A stretch of 64,000 nt of DNA from Thermothelomyces thermophilus ATCC 42464. Lineage: Eukaryota > Ascomycota > Sordariomycetes > Sordariales > Chaetomiaceae. Positions 53,020 through 63,792 of the stretch are shown in pieces. The notes under the pieces are model-generated. The model did no database searches. It was not told the origin of the DNA and worked only from the letters and a program-made list of their open reading frames with translations. The DNA is taken from contig NC_016476.1 in NCBI RefSeq assembly GCF_000226095.1, positions 1-64,000 on the forward strand. Reading direction: 5' to 3'. The translations under genes were made by a program, and so were the position numbers. The first letter of the stretch is position 1. The number at the start of each line of letters is the position of its first letter.

Positions 53020-55040
53020 TTAAGCCACCACCTCGGTCTGGCGAGCGTGGGGCCCATCCTTCTCCTTCTCCTTGGCGTCCTCGTCCACGGTCAGCGACTT
53101 GCTCGACTCGTCGGTGACGCCGAACAGCTTGTCCATGGCCTCGAGCGACACGCCCTTGGTCTCGGGCACGAAGAACCAGACAAAGACGAACATGGAGAAG
53201 CAGAAGCTGCCAAAGAGGAGGTATGTTCTGCGGTAGTTAGATCCACCCGTCAGTCTCTTGCGTGTTAAAGGCGGGAAGAGGAGGCAGGCAAAAGATTAAT
53301 TAAAAAAAAAAAAAGGACTCACCCGTATCCACCTTCGCCCATGGTGACGATCATGACGGGCACGGTGCGAGCGACGACAAAGTTAAAGAGCCACTGGGTG
53401 GCGGCCGCGTACGCCACGTTGAGCGAGCGCAGCCGGGCGGCGGGGATCTCACTGGCGTAGATCCAGCAGGCGGGGCCCCAGCCGAATTGGAAGAAGCTGG
53501 AGGAGGAGACAGAGACGTTAGTGAATCATGGTTCTTAAATTTTTTTTCCCCCCTCATCCTTTTTCTTCTCTTCTCTTCTCTTCTCCTCTCTGCATTTTTG
53601 CACACGAGACGCAAAATGCAAGGTGGTGGGAAGGAGGAAGGGAGCAAAACGGGAGAGAGAGGGAAAAAAAAAAAAAAATAGGGAAAACTCACGCTGCAAA
53701 GAGGAAGATGCAGACGAGGGCAAAGTAGCCGGCGGGCGGGACGGATTCGCCCTCCTTGGGCGGGGCGATGCGGACGTAGAGGCCAATGTAGAACATGGCG
53801 AGACCCTGAGCGATGGAGGTCCAGAGCAGGCTGCGGCGGCGGCCGAGGGAGTCGGCCATGAAGAGCAGGAAGATGATGCAGCTGGTGACCTTGACGATGC
53901 CGTAGACGCCGGTGCTGAAGAGCGAGGTCGAGGTGCCGGTCAGGCCGAGGTTCTTGAAGATGGTGGGCGCGTACGTGTTGATGGCGTTGGTGCCCGTCAT
54001 CTGCTGGCAGATCATGAGGATGATGCTGATGAGGACGCGGCGGCGGTTGCCGGCGATGGTCCACATCTCGCGCTGCAGGTTCCAGAAGCTGGCGTCGCCG
54101 ATGAGGCGGCGCTCGTGCTCGAGCTGGGCGACGATCTCCTGGAACTCGTCCTGGATGTACGGGTGGTCGGGCGGCAGGTTGCGGATGCGCGACAGGACCC
54201 GCTTGGTGTCCTCCCAGCGGTCCCGGCGGGCCAGCCAGCGGGGCGATTCCTGGCAGAGCAGCATGCACAGGCACAGCAGCGCGGCCGGGAGCGCCTGGAT
54301 GGCGAGCGGGAAGACGTACATGATCTTGGTCTCCGGGAAGTGGATGCTGACCGAGTAGTTGATCCAGAAGGCGATCATGCCGCCCGTCACGATGAAGAGC
54401 TGGTACAGGCCGGTGAGCAGGCCGCGGATCGCCCGCGGCGCGTTCTCGGACACGTAGATGGGGTTGATGGTGCTGGCCGCGCCGACGCCGGCGCCGGCGA
54501 TGAAGCGACCGGCGTACATGGGGCCCAGGTTGCCGCTGGCGGCGGCCTGCATGATGATGCCGATGATGATGATCAGGGAGACGCCGATGAGGCACCACTT
54601 GCGCCCGAAGCGGTCCGTCATGGGAGAGGCGACCAGGGCGCCGAGGAAACAGCCGGCTTGGAGGGTCGAGACGATGTTGGCCGACAGGTTGGCCGAGGCC
54701 TGCGACTTTGGATCACCAAGATTGAAGTCCCTGATGAACGGCGGAAGGACGATGACGCCGCCGATGACGGACGAGTCCCAACCGAAGGACATGGCGCCGA
54801 AGCATGCCTGCGAAGGAGGGTAAAAAAAAACCCAGACGTCAGCGACAGAGATCTTGATAAAGAAATGCTCGGCCCCCCGTCCGCGACGATGACGACGACG
54901 ACGACGACGACGACGACGGCCGCAGTACGACTTACCGAGCAGGCGAGCAAGTAGACACGCCAGCCGTAGATCTCGGGCGGATCCGAGGCCATGGCCTCGT
55001 TCCGCACGATCTTTTGCAATATCTTGGTCGACAGCCCCAT
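53020..55040 (-). CDS. MFS sugar transporter
   Basis: Four exons (54936-55040, 53693-54807, 53323-53496, 53020-53227), introns 128, 196 and 95 nt, join in frame to 533 residues with the 12-helix layout of the fungal sugar-porter family. Signatures in order are DRFGRK between helices 2 and 3, [24 protein letters not shown] after helix 6, [20 protein letters not shown] on helix 7, ADSLGRR, the exon 3 stretch [19 protein letters not shown], and VPETKG near the end. The substrate is a hexose, pentose, disaccharide or quinate-type polyol; sequence alone cannot decide. The head ([20 protein letters not shown] with GWDSSVIGG) is typical of fungal quinate and sugar carriers. The gene is divergent from the BNR_4 protein, 1.77 kb away. 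Confidence 0.93.
54891..54919 (+). repeat. Microsatellite (GAC)n in intron 1 of the sugar transporter
   Basis: About nine to ten near-perfect GAC units lie inside the 128-nt first intron, close to its 5' end in the gene's direction. Confidence 0.85.
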
Positions 55041-56812
55041 GATGGTGAATTCAACCTGTCTCTGTCGATGTGTTGCGACGAGAAGGGAAGGGGGTTGTAT
55101 CAAGATCCGGAGGGGGAGTCTTCTTCAACGCTCTGAACAGAGACGGCGGGAGGGAGGAAGACGGGACCCCAGATTGCGCCGGGACTCGGACTCAGATGAG
55201 TGAGACGCTGGCAGGTAGCAATCCGGGCCTTTTTGTAGTCGCACTGCTCTTCTCCCGCGATATCAGACAAGGGGGATTCGTGCGGGCAAACGGGCCCGCT
55301 GTCACCCCCTTCGGGACGCCGGTCCCTGATTGGGCTGATTGGGGGTCCCAGGTCTCGATCCCGGACCGGCTCCATCTGTGATCCTACCCCGGCAGGTGCG
55401 GAGAAGGGCTCGCCAACCTTGCCTTTTTGCAAACAAACGGCTAGGGAAGATCGGCCTCAATCAAGGTAGCATTGGTAGCATTGGACCGGCGTGCTGGTTG
55501 AAAGTGACCTCTGCTGCCGTCTCTCGTTGCCTTGCCACACTAGAACGGATGCTTCCTAGTGTAGTGCAGGCAAGGCCCCAGCGGCCCCTACTCCCGCCCT
55601 TTTTTTCCACCAAATGGAGGCGTTGGCCGGGGGGAAGAAGGGGGGGCCGCTCACCCTGCAGCAGGTTAACGGTTTTCCTCTGTCCTGCCCGCCAAGACGG
55701 CGACCATGACCTGCAGCGCTCGGGTTTGTTGAACTGAAGCGTGCAGTTCTCCGAACGCTGCAAATCGCCGACTGGCATTTTTTTTTTCGGCAACGCACGT
55801 ATGTACAGTAGTACCTCATCGTGATGGGCGTTAGATGCGCTCCAGCCGACCACGGTCTTTCCCCCAACCAGAGAGAGGGGAGCTCTCACGTTCCCCGGTA
55901 GGCATTTGACGCGCATAGCAATGGATTATCTTACAGCAGGCGGTCGGTCTGTACTCTGTACTACTATAGTACACCAACATGCCCATGGATCCGTATTAGC
56001 CTATTCGCATCGTGTGGAGCAGAACCGGGGCGGAAAAGTTGGGGTCGCTTGGGGAGAAAGGCGGGGGCGGGGACGAACTGGGGAAGATGAGCATGGAGAA
56101 ACAAGGCGCCAAGAATGTATCTCTCTGACCCTCTCTTTTCTCCGCCTGGCACCCTCGTCATCTTTTTTGCTCGTCTTGATGTTGTTGTTCGGCGTCCCGG
56201 TATTCGGACAAGAGCGTGTGACGAATCAACTCGCCCTCTCTTGCATCTCTCTCGCAAAACGGTCGGCTCCATCGGCACTGTGTGCTGTCCGACTCCAGCG
56301 TACACTACTGCTACCTCGGTACGAGGTCCGCTACCTTGCCCAGCCAAGCATTTGCCGTGCGCGCCCTTCCCCAAAGTGACCAGCACCGGGTCTGATGCAA
56401 GAGTTGGCGGCCCTCCCACACTGCCGGGGCCGTGGGCGTCTCCATTGCCAGGTGATGATCCCTGTCGTGGAACTTATTGCCCGTTTCCAGACAGCATTTC
56501 TCCACGAATCAGGGGCCATCACGGGGCCCGGTCCATTAGCCGCCCCGGATCACCAACTCGGGCTTGAGACTGGCGAGTGAAAAGGAAAACAGACGGATCG
56601 TTGCATGGTTGCCCGGTAGTGTACTCGTGAGGCTCTCAAGAGCTCTCTCACCGCAGCCCGCAGCTGCCATCTTTTTGCTACGTGCGCACGTGTTGATCGG
56701 TCCCGAATCCCCGGGAGGCCTTGTTGTGCACACGTACATACATATCTGGGGCTCCATCGAATAGATTGACGCAGGTTGCCCCGTCTCTAAGACCTCTAAG
56801 ACCGGCGCCAAG
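55041..56812. other. Divergent intergenic region
   Basis: About 1.8 kb shared by the sugar transporter and the BNR_4 gene. Open frames of up to about 157 codons occur without family features. No gene is supported. Confidence 0.5.
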
Positions 56813-58358
56813 ATGCTCTCGCAGCCCACGGTCACGGTGCTTGGCCGAGATCCTGCGCGGCGGCGTCAGTTCAACATCAACTGCTACGCGTTCCAGCAGG
56901 ATGCCATAGTGACCTTCAACGGGTGGCAGTATTCCTGCTTTTATTCTTTCCGCCAATCAGATTCGTCGGACGCGGCCGGAGAGCCTCTCTATGTCCATGT
57001 CGCCAGGAGGCAGCTGCCCGGCGGCGATTGGGAGGTCCTGGTGCTAGACGACTATGCCCAGACGACGGATGACGGTCACAACACGGTCCAGATGGGCATC
57101 TCCCCCGTGGACGGCGTCATCCATCTGTCCTTTGACCACCACTGTGATGTGTGAGCAGGCCAACCACGGGTTGCCAAAAACCAGAATCGAAGCGGGACTG
57201 ATAGACAAGGACTGACCGACCGGGGCGCCCCAGCTTGAAATACCGCTCCTCGGCTCCCGAGGTAGCTACGCGACCGGGCGACTTCGAATGGAGGGCCTCG
57301 CTCTTCACGCCGACGCTCCATGCCCTCCCCGGCCTGCCGACGAGCCACCCCCCGTTCCGAGACGTGACGTACCCGCGCTTCTTCGGGACCCTGGGCGGCC
57401 ACCTGTTCTGCTCGTTCCGCGACGGCAAGGCCGGGCTCGGCAACGACCACCTGTACCTGTACGAGCCGGCCGAGAAGCGGTTCGCGTACGTGGGACGCCA
57501 CCTCACCGGCATCCAGAGCAACCCGTACGTTCACGGGATGGACTGGCGCGACGGCAGGCTGCACGTCACGTGGGTGTACCGAGGCTTCGTGTACTACGAC
57601 GGCTGGGACGACCCGCTCGACAGCAAGCACAAGCAGCAGGCCGGGCCCAACGGGGCCGAGAACAACCACGACATGTGCTACGCGTACAGCGACGACATGG
57701 GGTATACATGGCGGAACGGCGCCGGCGCCGTCATTGCCCGCCTGCGCGAGGGCGAGACCATCACCAACGACGCCGAGGGGATTGTCGCCTTTGAGATCCC
57801 CAAGCACTCGGGCCTCACGAACCAGGAGGCCCAGACCGTCGATCAAGACGGCGGCGTCCACGTGTTGAACAGAGACACTCTGGACGGGGTAGAAGAAGAA
57901 GACCGTGCCGTGTGGAGACACTACTACCGGTCGCCAGAGGGTGAGTCCTTCCCCAGACCCCGACCGAACCTCCCCTGGCGCCGTGACGGGCACGGGTGTG
58001 CAGACTAACCGCCTTTTTTTTTTTTTTTCCGACTTTTCGCTACCTAGGGACCTGGTCACGACGGCCGATACGACCCGTCACGGGGAGCGCTCGTGGACGG
58101 CTGGCGATCAGCAGGACGGGCGACCTGTACATTTTGCTCCCCAACTTTGCCGCCTCGGAGCTGCAGATTCTCAGGGCGTCCAGGGCGGGCGGGTACGCCA
58201 CCTACGAGGAGGTCTGGAAAGGCGGCAAGCTGACCGGAGAGCCGCTGGTCGACGCGACGAGACTGGAGCATGACAACGTCCTGTCGGTCCTGGTGCTGGC
58301 TGAAGAGGAGGATCCCGCGCGCGGGCGGAATGTGGCCGTTCTCGACTTCCAGCTGTGA
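56813..58358 (+). CDS. BNR_4 beta-propeller protein, possible polysaccharide lyase relative
   Basis: Exons 56813-57150, 57234-57940 and 58048-58358 (introns 83 and 107 nt) give 451 residues. Recurrent blades of the BNR repeat-containing family are visible: TFNGWQYSCFYSF, the conserved DGHNTVQMGISPVDGVIHL and DHHCDVLKYRSS, VTYPRFFGTLGGHLFCSFRD, YVHGMDWRDGRLHVTWVYRG and DMCYAYSDDMGYTWRNG. Proteins of this fold include lyases that cut glucuronate-containing plant gums and algal polysaccharides, but most members are uncharacterised, and I cannot assign catalytic residues. There is no signal peptide, so an intracellular role on imported oligosaccharides would fit the neighbouring sugar transporter. 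That link is inference from position. Confidence 0.8.
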
Positions 58359-60037
58359 ACCGCGCCCAACCGTACGCGAAGGCGGGGAAGAAGAGGGTGC
58401 GCTTCCTTTTCCATTCGTCAAACCGAGACCTCGTGCATGGGTACCTCTATGTATGTGTGCACTAGTGCATTGCGGGAGACGGGGTCGGATGGCTCAGAAA
58501 GAGCGGCGTCCATGTGTTTCGCAGCGACTCTCAAGCTTGGCCGCGGGAGAGGAAAAAAAAATATGTATGTCTGTGTGTGTCCTATGTTTGTGCGCGTGTG
58601 TGCCCGCGTGCCGCAACGCCACAGTCGTATGTCAAGATCCAGTCCCCTATTAACCGCCGTTGCTGCGATCAGGTCACACTAATGCTCACGGTTAGAGGCG
58701 GGTCGGATCACCTGCGAATTTTGAACCAATCTTCCTTGTGTGCGACGGCATCAGCAGCCGATCCGAAAAGTTGGGCCGCAATAACTCGTGTACTCAGGAA
58801 TTCCTGTACAATACAATATAAACAGGAACGGGAATCCCTGGTTGCTAGGTGGCTTTCAGCTGGCCAAGGTGGGTTTGTTTGCTGGGTTGTTGGGTTGTCG
58901 TGGTCGTTTGAACTTTTTTTCAGCTCTCCAGTTTTCAGGCCGCGGCTCCCTATTGGTTCGGGAGTGGGGTTCGGTACCATAGCGAAGCAGCGTTGGGAGG
59001 GTTAAGCTTGGGCCTACTCCGTAATAGTTTCATCGACAGGTTTCCTTGCAAGTCACGGGTTAGGGTTCTTCTCCAGTTTCCTGGTGGGCTCCAACAGTGA
59101 CTTGTTTCATTCTCAGCTGGCTTCGACAGAAAGACCAGATCCGTCGTCTCCACCTTCTCTCGTCTGCTGCAAGCGACGGCGACTGGGACTCGTCCTGCCA
59201 AGCACAGCGATCGCAGAACCGGCGGCTCGAGGCTAGCCAGTTGTGGAAATATTTTGGTGATGGGCCTTGTTTCAAGCCCTCCCGTTGCAATCATCGACTC
59301 GCAAGCTCCTCAAGCGATACAAATCAATTATTGTGCAACCATCGGCCCGCCGCCTTGCTCTGGGGAGCCGCGAACGAAGAAACTAGTCCAGCATATTTCC
59401 GTACATGCTCCATAATTACACATGGCGCGACATAATAAGAAGAGCACGGCTCGGAAATGGCTCTCTTACCTTGCACTTGCGCATTCAGCTCGACTCGTCT
59501 CGGGAACGGGCACCATCATTGCCACTTGAAGCCGAAGCCCTCGCCCCTCCACCCCTCCACCTCTCCCCCCCGACACCACCAGCTGCCGACTACCGTGGCG
59601 CTAGTAGGCTAGAGCCGAGCTGACCCATGGATCCAGACGGTTAGGCCACAGAAACGACTAGGAAAGATACTATTAAAGGGAATGCCGTGCGGTCGTCCAC
59701 GGGGACGATCGCACAAGATGTTGGTACCAATGAGTCAAGCCCATCCGCGTCATGCTGCCGTCCCTTTGCCGGCACAAATTCAATCGCAGCTTCTGAGCCA
59801 CCAACCATCCGCGACCGCCCTCTGTCAGAGCGAGGTCCACTGCCGTGGAGGAGGAGAAAAGTGTGTTCGGGGTGAGACGGCAAGGTGCTTATCTCGGGGT
59901 GTAGGATGCTCAAGCTTCCGGTCTGTCATCAACGCACGATGCATCTAGATATTACCTACCTACCTAGGGATACATACATGTACTCGCGTAACCTCGCATG
60001 ACCGCGTCTTGCCAACTGACGTTCCCTATCCCCCCAG
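58359..60037. other. Intergenic region, may hide the first exon of the next gene
   Basis: About 1.7 kb. The last 50 bp look like the end of an intron (CAACTGACG branch, CCCCCCAG acceptor at 60037), so an exon should lie upstream, but I could not find one that completes a zinc cluster. A TACTCCGTA motif is at 59015-59023 and an isolated GGGTTAGGG near 59057. Confidence 0.45.
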
Positions 60038-61575
60038 TGTTCGCTCGAAAGTCCCTGTCAAGCCTGCCTGCAGTCCGCCGCCAAGGTCAAGGGCGCCGAG
60101 AGAAATGCGCTCTCCTTCCGCTACTGCGTGCGGACGCGCTTCGCCGACGTCAACATCTTTGAGTCGCCCGAGGGCGAAGCCGCCGACGCCATGCAGACCG
60201 AGACCCTGATGCGGATGCTGGGCGACCTGCTTGCCCGGATCGCCACGCCCGCCGAATTTACCCTCGCCGACGACCCGGCCGCGTTCAACAAGGCCATGCT
60301 CTCGTGGCTGACCGACCCCGACTTCCGCCTCCCCAACGGCAGCGTCGTGGGCCTCTGCTGCTCCAGCCTACTGAGCCTCCAGTTCCGGGAAGACGCCGAC
60401 GCCAGCACGGACGACCTGATGCTCGACTTCCGCCGCTTCCTCCTGGCCACCTCGCTCGCCCACGCCGGCTGGCGCGACGGCAGCCTCAAGGCCATCCGCG
60501 CCGACGACCTGCGCGCGGCCGGCCACATCTCCGGGGCCCGCCTCTTCCGCCGGCTCGGCCGCGTCCTGACGCCCCAGTTCCTGTCCCGCTGCGGCCGCGA
60601 CCAGTGCCAGGTGCTGTTCCTCCTCGTCCTCGGAGCCGTCCTGGGCGTGGGCTACTACTCGTCCTCCCGACTGGAGGACGACCGCTCGCCCGATTTCTTC
60701 CCCCCCGCGGTCGGCGGCATGCTGAGCCCGGAGCTCCGGCGCAGCCCGACGCTGTGGCTGGCCATGAAGGAGCAATTGTGCCAGATGCTGGCCCACCACC
60801 TGATCTTCCTCGGCTCCATGCTGGAGATCAAGCTGGAGGCGGCTGTGGAGCAGAGGATCATCGAGACGGCCGTGGCCCGGTGGAACAAGGCGGAGGACTT
60901 CGTCTGGGCGGACATGTCGAGCTCCGGGTTCGGGGTCGGGGAGGACCGAAAAGAAGAAGGAAAAGAAGAAGAAGAAGAAGAAGAAGAAGAGCGCCCGCCC
61001 TCGACGAGGACGTGCAAGTCGCCAGAGGTTGTCAGGAGCGAGGACGTGGACCAGGACTCGGTGCTCGTCCAGCCGAGCTCGAGCCGCGTTCCCAGCAGTC
61101 ATTGTGCGCCTGCGTCGTCGTCCTCGTCGGCGCCTCCTCCTCCTCCTCCTGCTGCTGCGCGACTCCCGCCGCTCGTCACGATATCCCTGTCGGAACTGAA
61201 GCAGTTCCATCCCGAATCCGTGGATGCGTGGTTCGAGAATCCACAATCGTATCTCTCCATGTTTGACGACGAGCTGGGGAGCACGGGCGAGAGGGCGGCG
61301 TCATCGGCGTCGGGAGCAGCACCCGAGCTGACCGCGCGACAAGAGGGTGAGTCTAGGGAGCGATTCCTCGTTCCAAAGGTTGGCGTGTGTCGGCCCGAGA
61401 GCTAACCAGCACGACCATGGATTTAGCCCCCGAGAAGGTGCAACCAGGAGTGAGGAAGCGAAGGTCCATGTGGATTGTGCGTTCGTTTGACGCCGGGCCC
61501 GAACAGGGACTGGTCAATGTGCACGCCCGGCTACAACCGGGTACCGGGCTGGAGAGCATACGAGCATTTGTTTGA
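60038..61575 (+). CDS. Zn2Cys6-type transcription factor, 5' part unresolved
   Basis: Exons 60038-61346 and 61427-61575 (80-nt intron, GTGAGT donor, GCTAAC branch, TTTAG) read 485 residues and begin inside a zinc cluster: CSLESPCQACLQ gives the third to fifth cysteines and the sixth follows after a long insertion at FRYCVRTRF, a variant spacing seen in some fungal factors. No ATG opens this frame, and the exon carrying the first two cysteines could not be identified in the 1.7 kb upstream. The helical middle (about 60220-60940) has no assigned domain. A GAA repeat encodes an E-rich run near 60960-60992, followed by Ser/Pro-rich sequence and a conserved-looking short last exon (RKRRSMWIVRSFD). 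Either the first exon is small or unusual, or the gene has lost its front end. Confidence 0.62.
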
Positions 61576-62086
61576 CCGACAAGAGGACGGAGAGGTGTTC
61601 ATTGGCGGCCGGTGATGATGTTATGACAAGGTCTGGGCACGGAATAGAGAGAGGCGTTCATTAGGTAATTATTCAGGTGTTGCTAACGCAGGGAGGGGAG
61701 AAGACTAGGCCATGATGACTGATGACCCTGGGAATCGCAAAGACATACATAATTACACGCTTCAAGAAATCCCTAGCTTAATTGACCTTGAACAAGATGA
61801 TGATTACAGATACTGGCGACAGAAGACTCAGAATGCGAAACAAATACGCGTTTGGGTTGTCTAGTAGTTCTATCGGTTAGTAATACTGTGTAATTTCGGA
61901 GTGAGTAATTACTCCATCCTTCTGTAGTAATTTAATTAATAGAGGGAGTTAGATAATCGTTCCCAAGGTTCTTGCCCTGCTTCTCCTAATAAGGAACTTA
62001 TTGTTCACGACCGAACTACATCTATCATCTAGGGCCTTTTCTTTCTACACGGGACAATGAATCGACTCGATTGAAATGATTAACGG
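61576..62086. other. Intergenic region, no recognisable gene
   Basis: About 510 bp, rather AT-rich. It may contain the decayed front end of the pseudogene that follows, but nothing there can be aligned by eye. Confidence 0.45.
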
Positions 62087-63671
62087 ATGATGACATCTTA
62101 TGGCGCGCTCAAAGAGCAAGACGAGGTCTGGGAACGAACATTCGAGGCACATGTGAGCTATTATCTCGGCAGCCTGACCAAGGTCTTTACCGTCTATTTA
62201 TACCTGGCTGGTGCAGGACGGCGACTCCAAGTGGAACGACCCTATCATCAAGTACGTCCCGGAGCTCGCCGCCGCTGCCGACAAGGCCAAGGAGGATCCC
62301 GTGGCGAACGTGGCCTGGGACGAGGTGACGATCGGAACGCTGGCGGGACAGTTGTCGGGGGCGATCCGAGATTGTAAGTCAAAATTGATTGAGGAAAAAG
62401 GAGAAGGGAGAAAAGACCAAAAACGAAGGGAACAAAAACGAGGAAAAGGAAAAGGCTGACAACAGGTATCTCTAGACGGCTTGATGAGCGAAGTCACCCA
62501 AGAGTTCAACCAGAGCCAGGCCGTGGAACTGGGCTTCCCACCGCTGCAAGACTCGAACCCGATGCTGCCCAAGTGCGGCGAATGGCCTCAGTGCAATAGA
62601 ACGGGTAAGTATTGAACCAAAAAAAAAAAAAAAAATAACCGTGCATATTATATACACGTGGACGACCGTCAGTAGTGTATTACTAAAAAAGGGTGGGAAC
62701 CGGTCCGGCGACACAGAATTCTTCAACGGCCCCCTAGAGGCCTACCCTTCATTTGCTCCGTTCGCCACGCCGCCGTACACCAACATGGGCTACCAGATCC
62801 TCACCTACGCTCTTAAGGCCATCAAGGGCAAGAGCTTCCAGACCATGATGGGAGAGAGCGTCCTGCGCCCGCTGGGCCTCAACCACACGTAATTACTACC
62901 GGGACACCCCGGTCGAGGAGGGCATCATCCCCGGCACCAGCAAAGAGGCAAACCGGGACTATCAGCTAGGTGACGAGAATCCGTGAGGTTTTTTTTATAA
63001 AAATTCCTTTTCTTCTCTCTTTATTATTTTTTTAAATTTAAATTTAATTTATTTATTTTCAAGGATTATAATTTAACATAATTAAGGAATGTAATCATAT
63101 ATAAATAAATAATCAGGACTGGCAACATGTACTCGTCGGTGGCCGACATCTCGGCTCTGGGGCGGGCGATGCATCCTGCGGTCGACGCTGCCGCCGCCGG
63201 TGGTGACGCGGCGGTGGATCCGGCCGGCCTCGATGTTGTCGGAGCTCGTCGCCGGGGTCGGGTATCTATCCGTGGGGGGTGCGGCGCGTGGTCGTGCCGT
63301 ACGCCAACGGCAAGCACGTCGTCGACGCCTTCAACAAGGCCGGCAGCATCGGGAACTACACGTCCCTGCTCGTGCTCTCCTGCCCGACTACGCGCCCGTC
63401 AACGCCAGCGTCCGCCTGTACCCGGCCGGACGGGAGCCGGCGGGTGGCCTTCAAGGCCGTCTTTGAGAACCTGGACCTGCCCGCCCGGCCCGACACCATG
63501 TTCTCGACCGACTGCGGCACCTGGGTCTCCTTCACCGGCGTCGTCTACAGCACCCAGCCCCTGGACCAATTCGTCTTGGAGGTCGACGCCGCGGGTGGGG
63601 GTGGTGAGCGACGAGAGTCTGGCGCTGAGGGCGTTAATGAAGAAATCAAAGGAAGCTATATTAAACAATAA
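62087..63671 (+). pseudogene. Decayed class-C beta-lactamase-like serine hydrolase
   Basis: Pieces of one protein lie in the right order but in changing frames. The SxxK nucleophile motif is intact (GSLTKVFTVY, Ser codon at 62171), and the Tyr-x-Asn motif reads YTNMGYQIL (62776 onward), followed by VLRPLGLNHT, DISALGRAM and YANGKHVVDAFNKAGSIGNY. Three spliceable introns are still visible (62374-62475, 62605-62716 and the AT-rich 62983-63116). About six frame changes interrupt it, including a 4-bp CTGG tandem duplication at 62204-62211 and a 4-bp insertion near 62890; the rest lie between 63170 and 63440. The usual N-terminal 100 residues are missing. Intact fungal relatives are hydrolases or esterases of mostly unknown substrate. 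Good conservation of the pieces suggests a recent loss. Confidence 0.8.
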
Positions 63672-63748
63672 GTAGCAATCAATTGATACTCTTCCCTTTT
63701 ATTAATGGTTGTGTCCCCACACCTTGTTTCTATTTTCCCCTTCCTTTT

Positions 63749-63755
63749 GAAGAAG

Positions 63756-63785
<30 letters not shown>
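63749..63785 (+). repeat. Microsatellite (GAA)n
   Basis: About twelve perfect GAA units lie between the pseudogene and the next minus-strand gene, just beyond the latter's stop codon. Confidence 0.9.
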
Positions 63786-63786
<1 letters not shown>

Positions 63787-63792
63787 TATGCA

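Noticed and set aside
53623-54954. A 443-codon plus-strand frame across the sugar transporter
   Set aside because: Antisense shadow that also runs through two real introns of the transporter gene.
10788-55040. A dispersed quinate-use cluster made of the dehydratase-like gene and the sugar/quinate-type transporter
   Set aside because: They are 42 kb apart with housekeeping genes between, and no other quinate-pathway gene is present.
61576-62086. The missing N-terminal part of the beta-lactamase-like pseudogene
   Set aside because: The interval is AT-rich and nothing in it could be matched by eye to the expected front end of the family.
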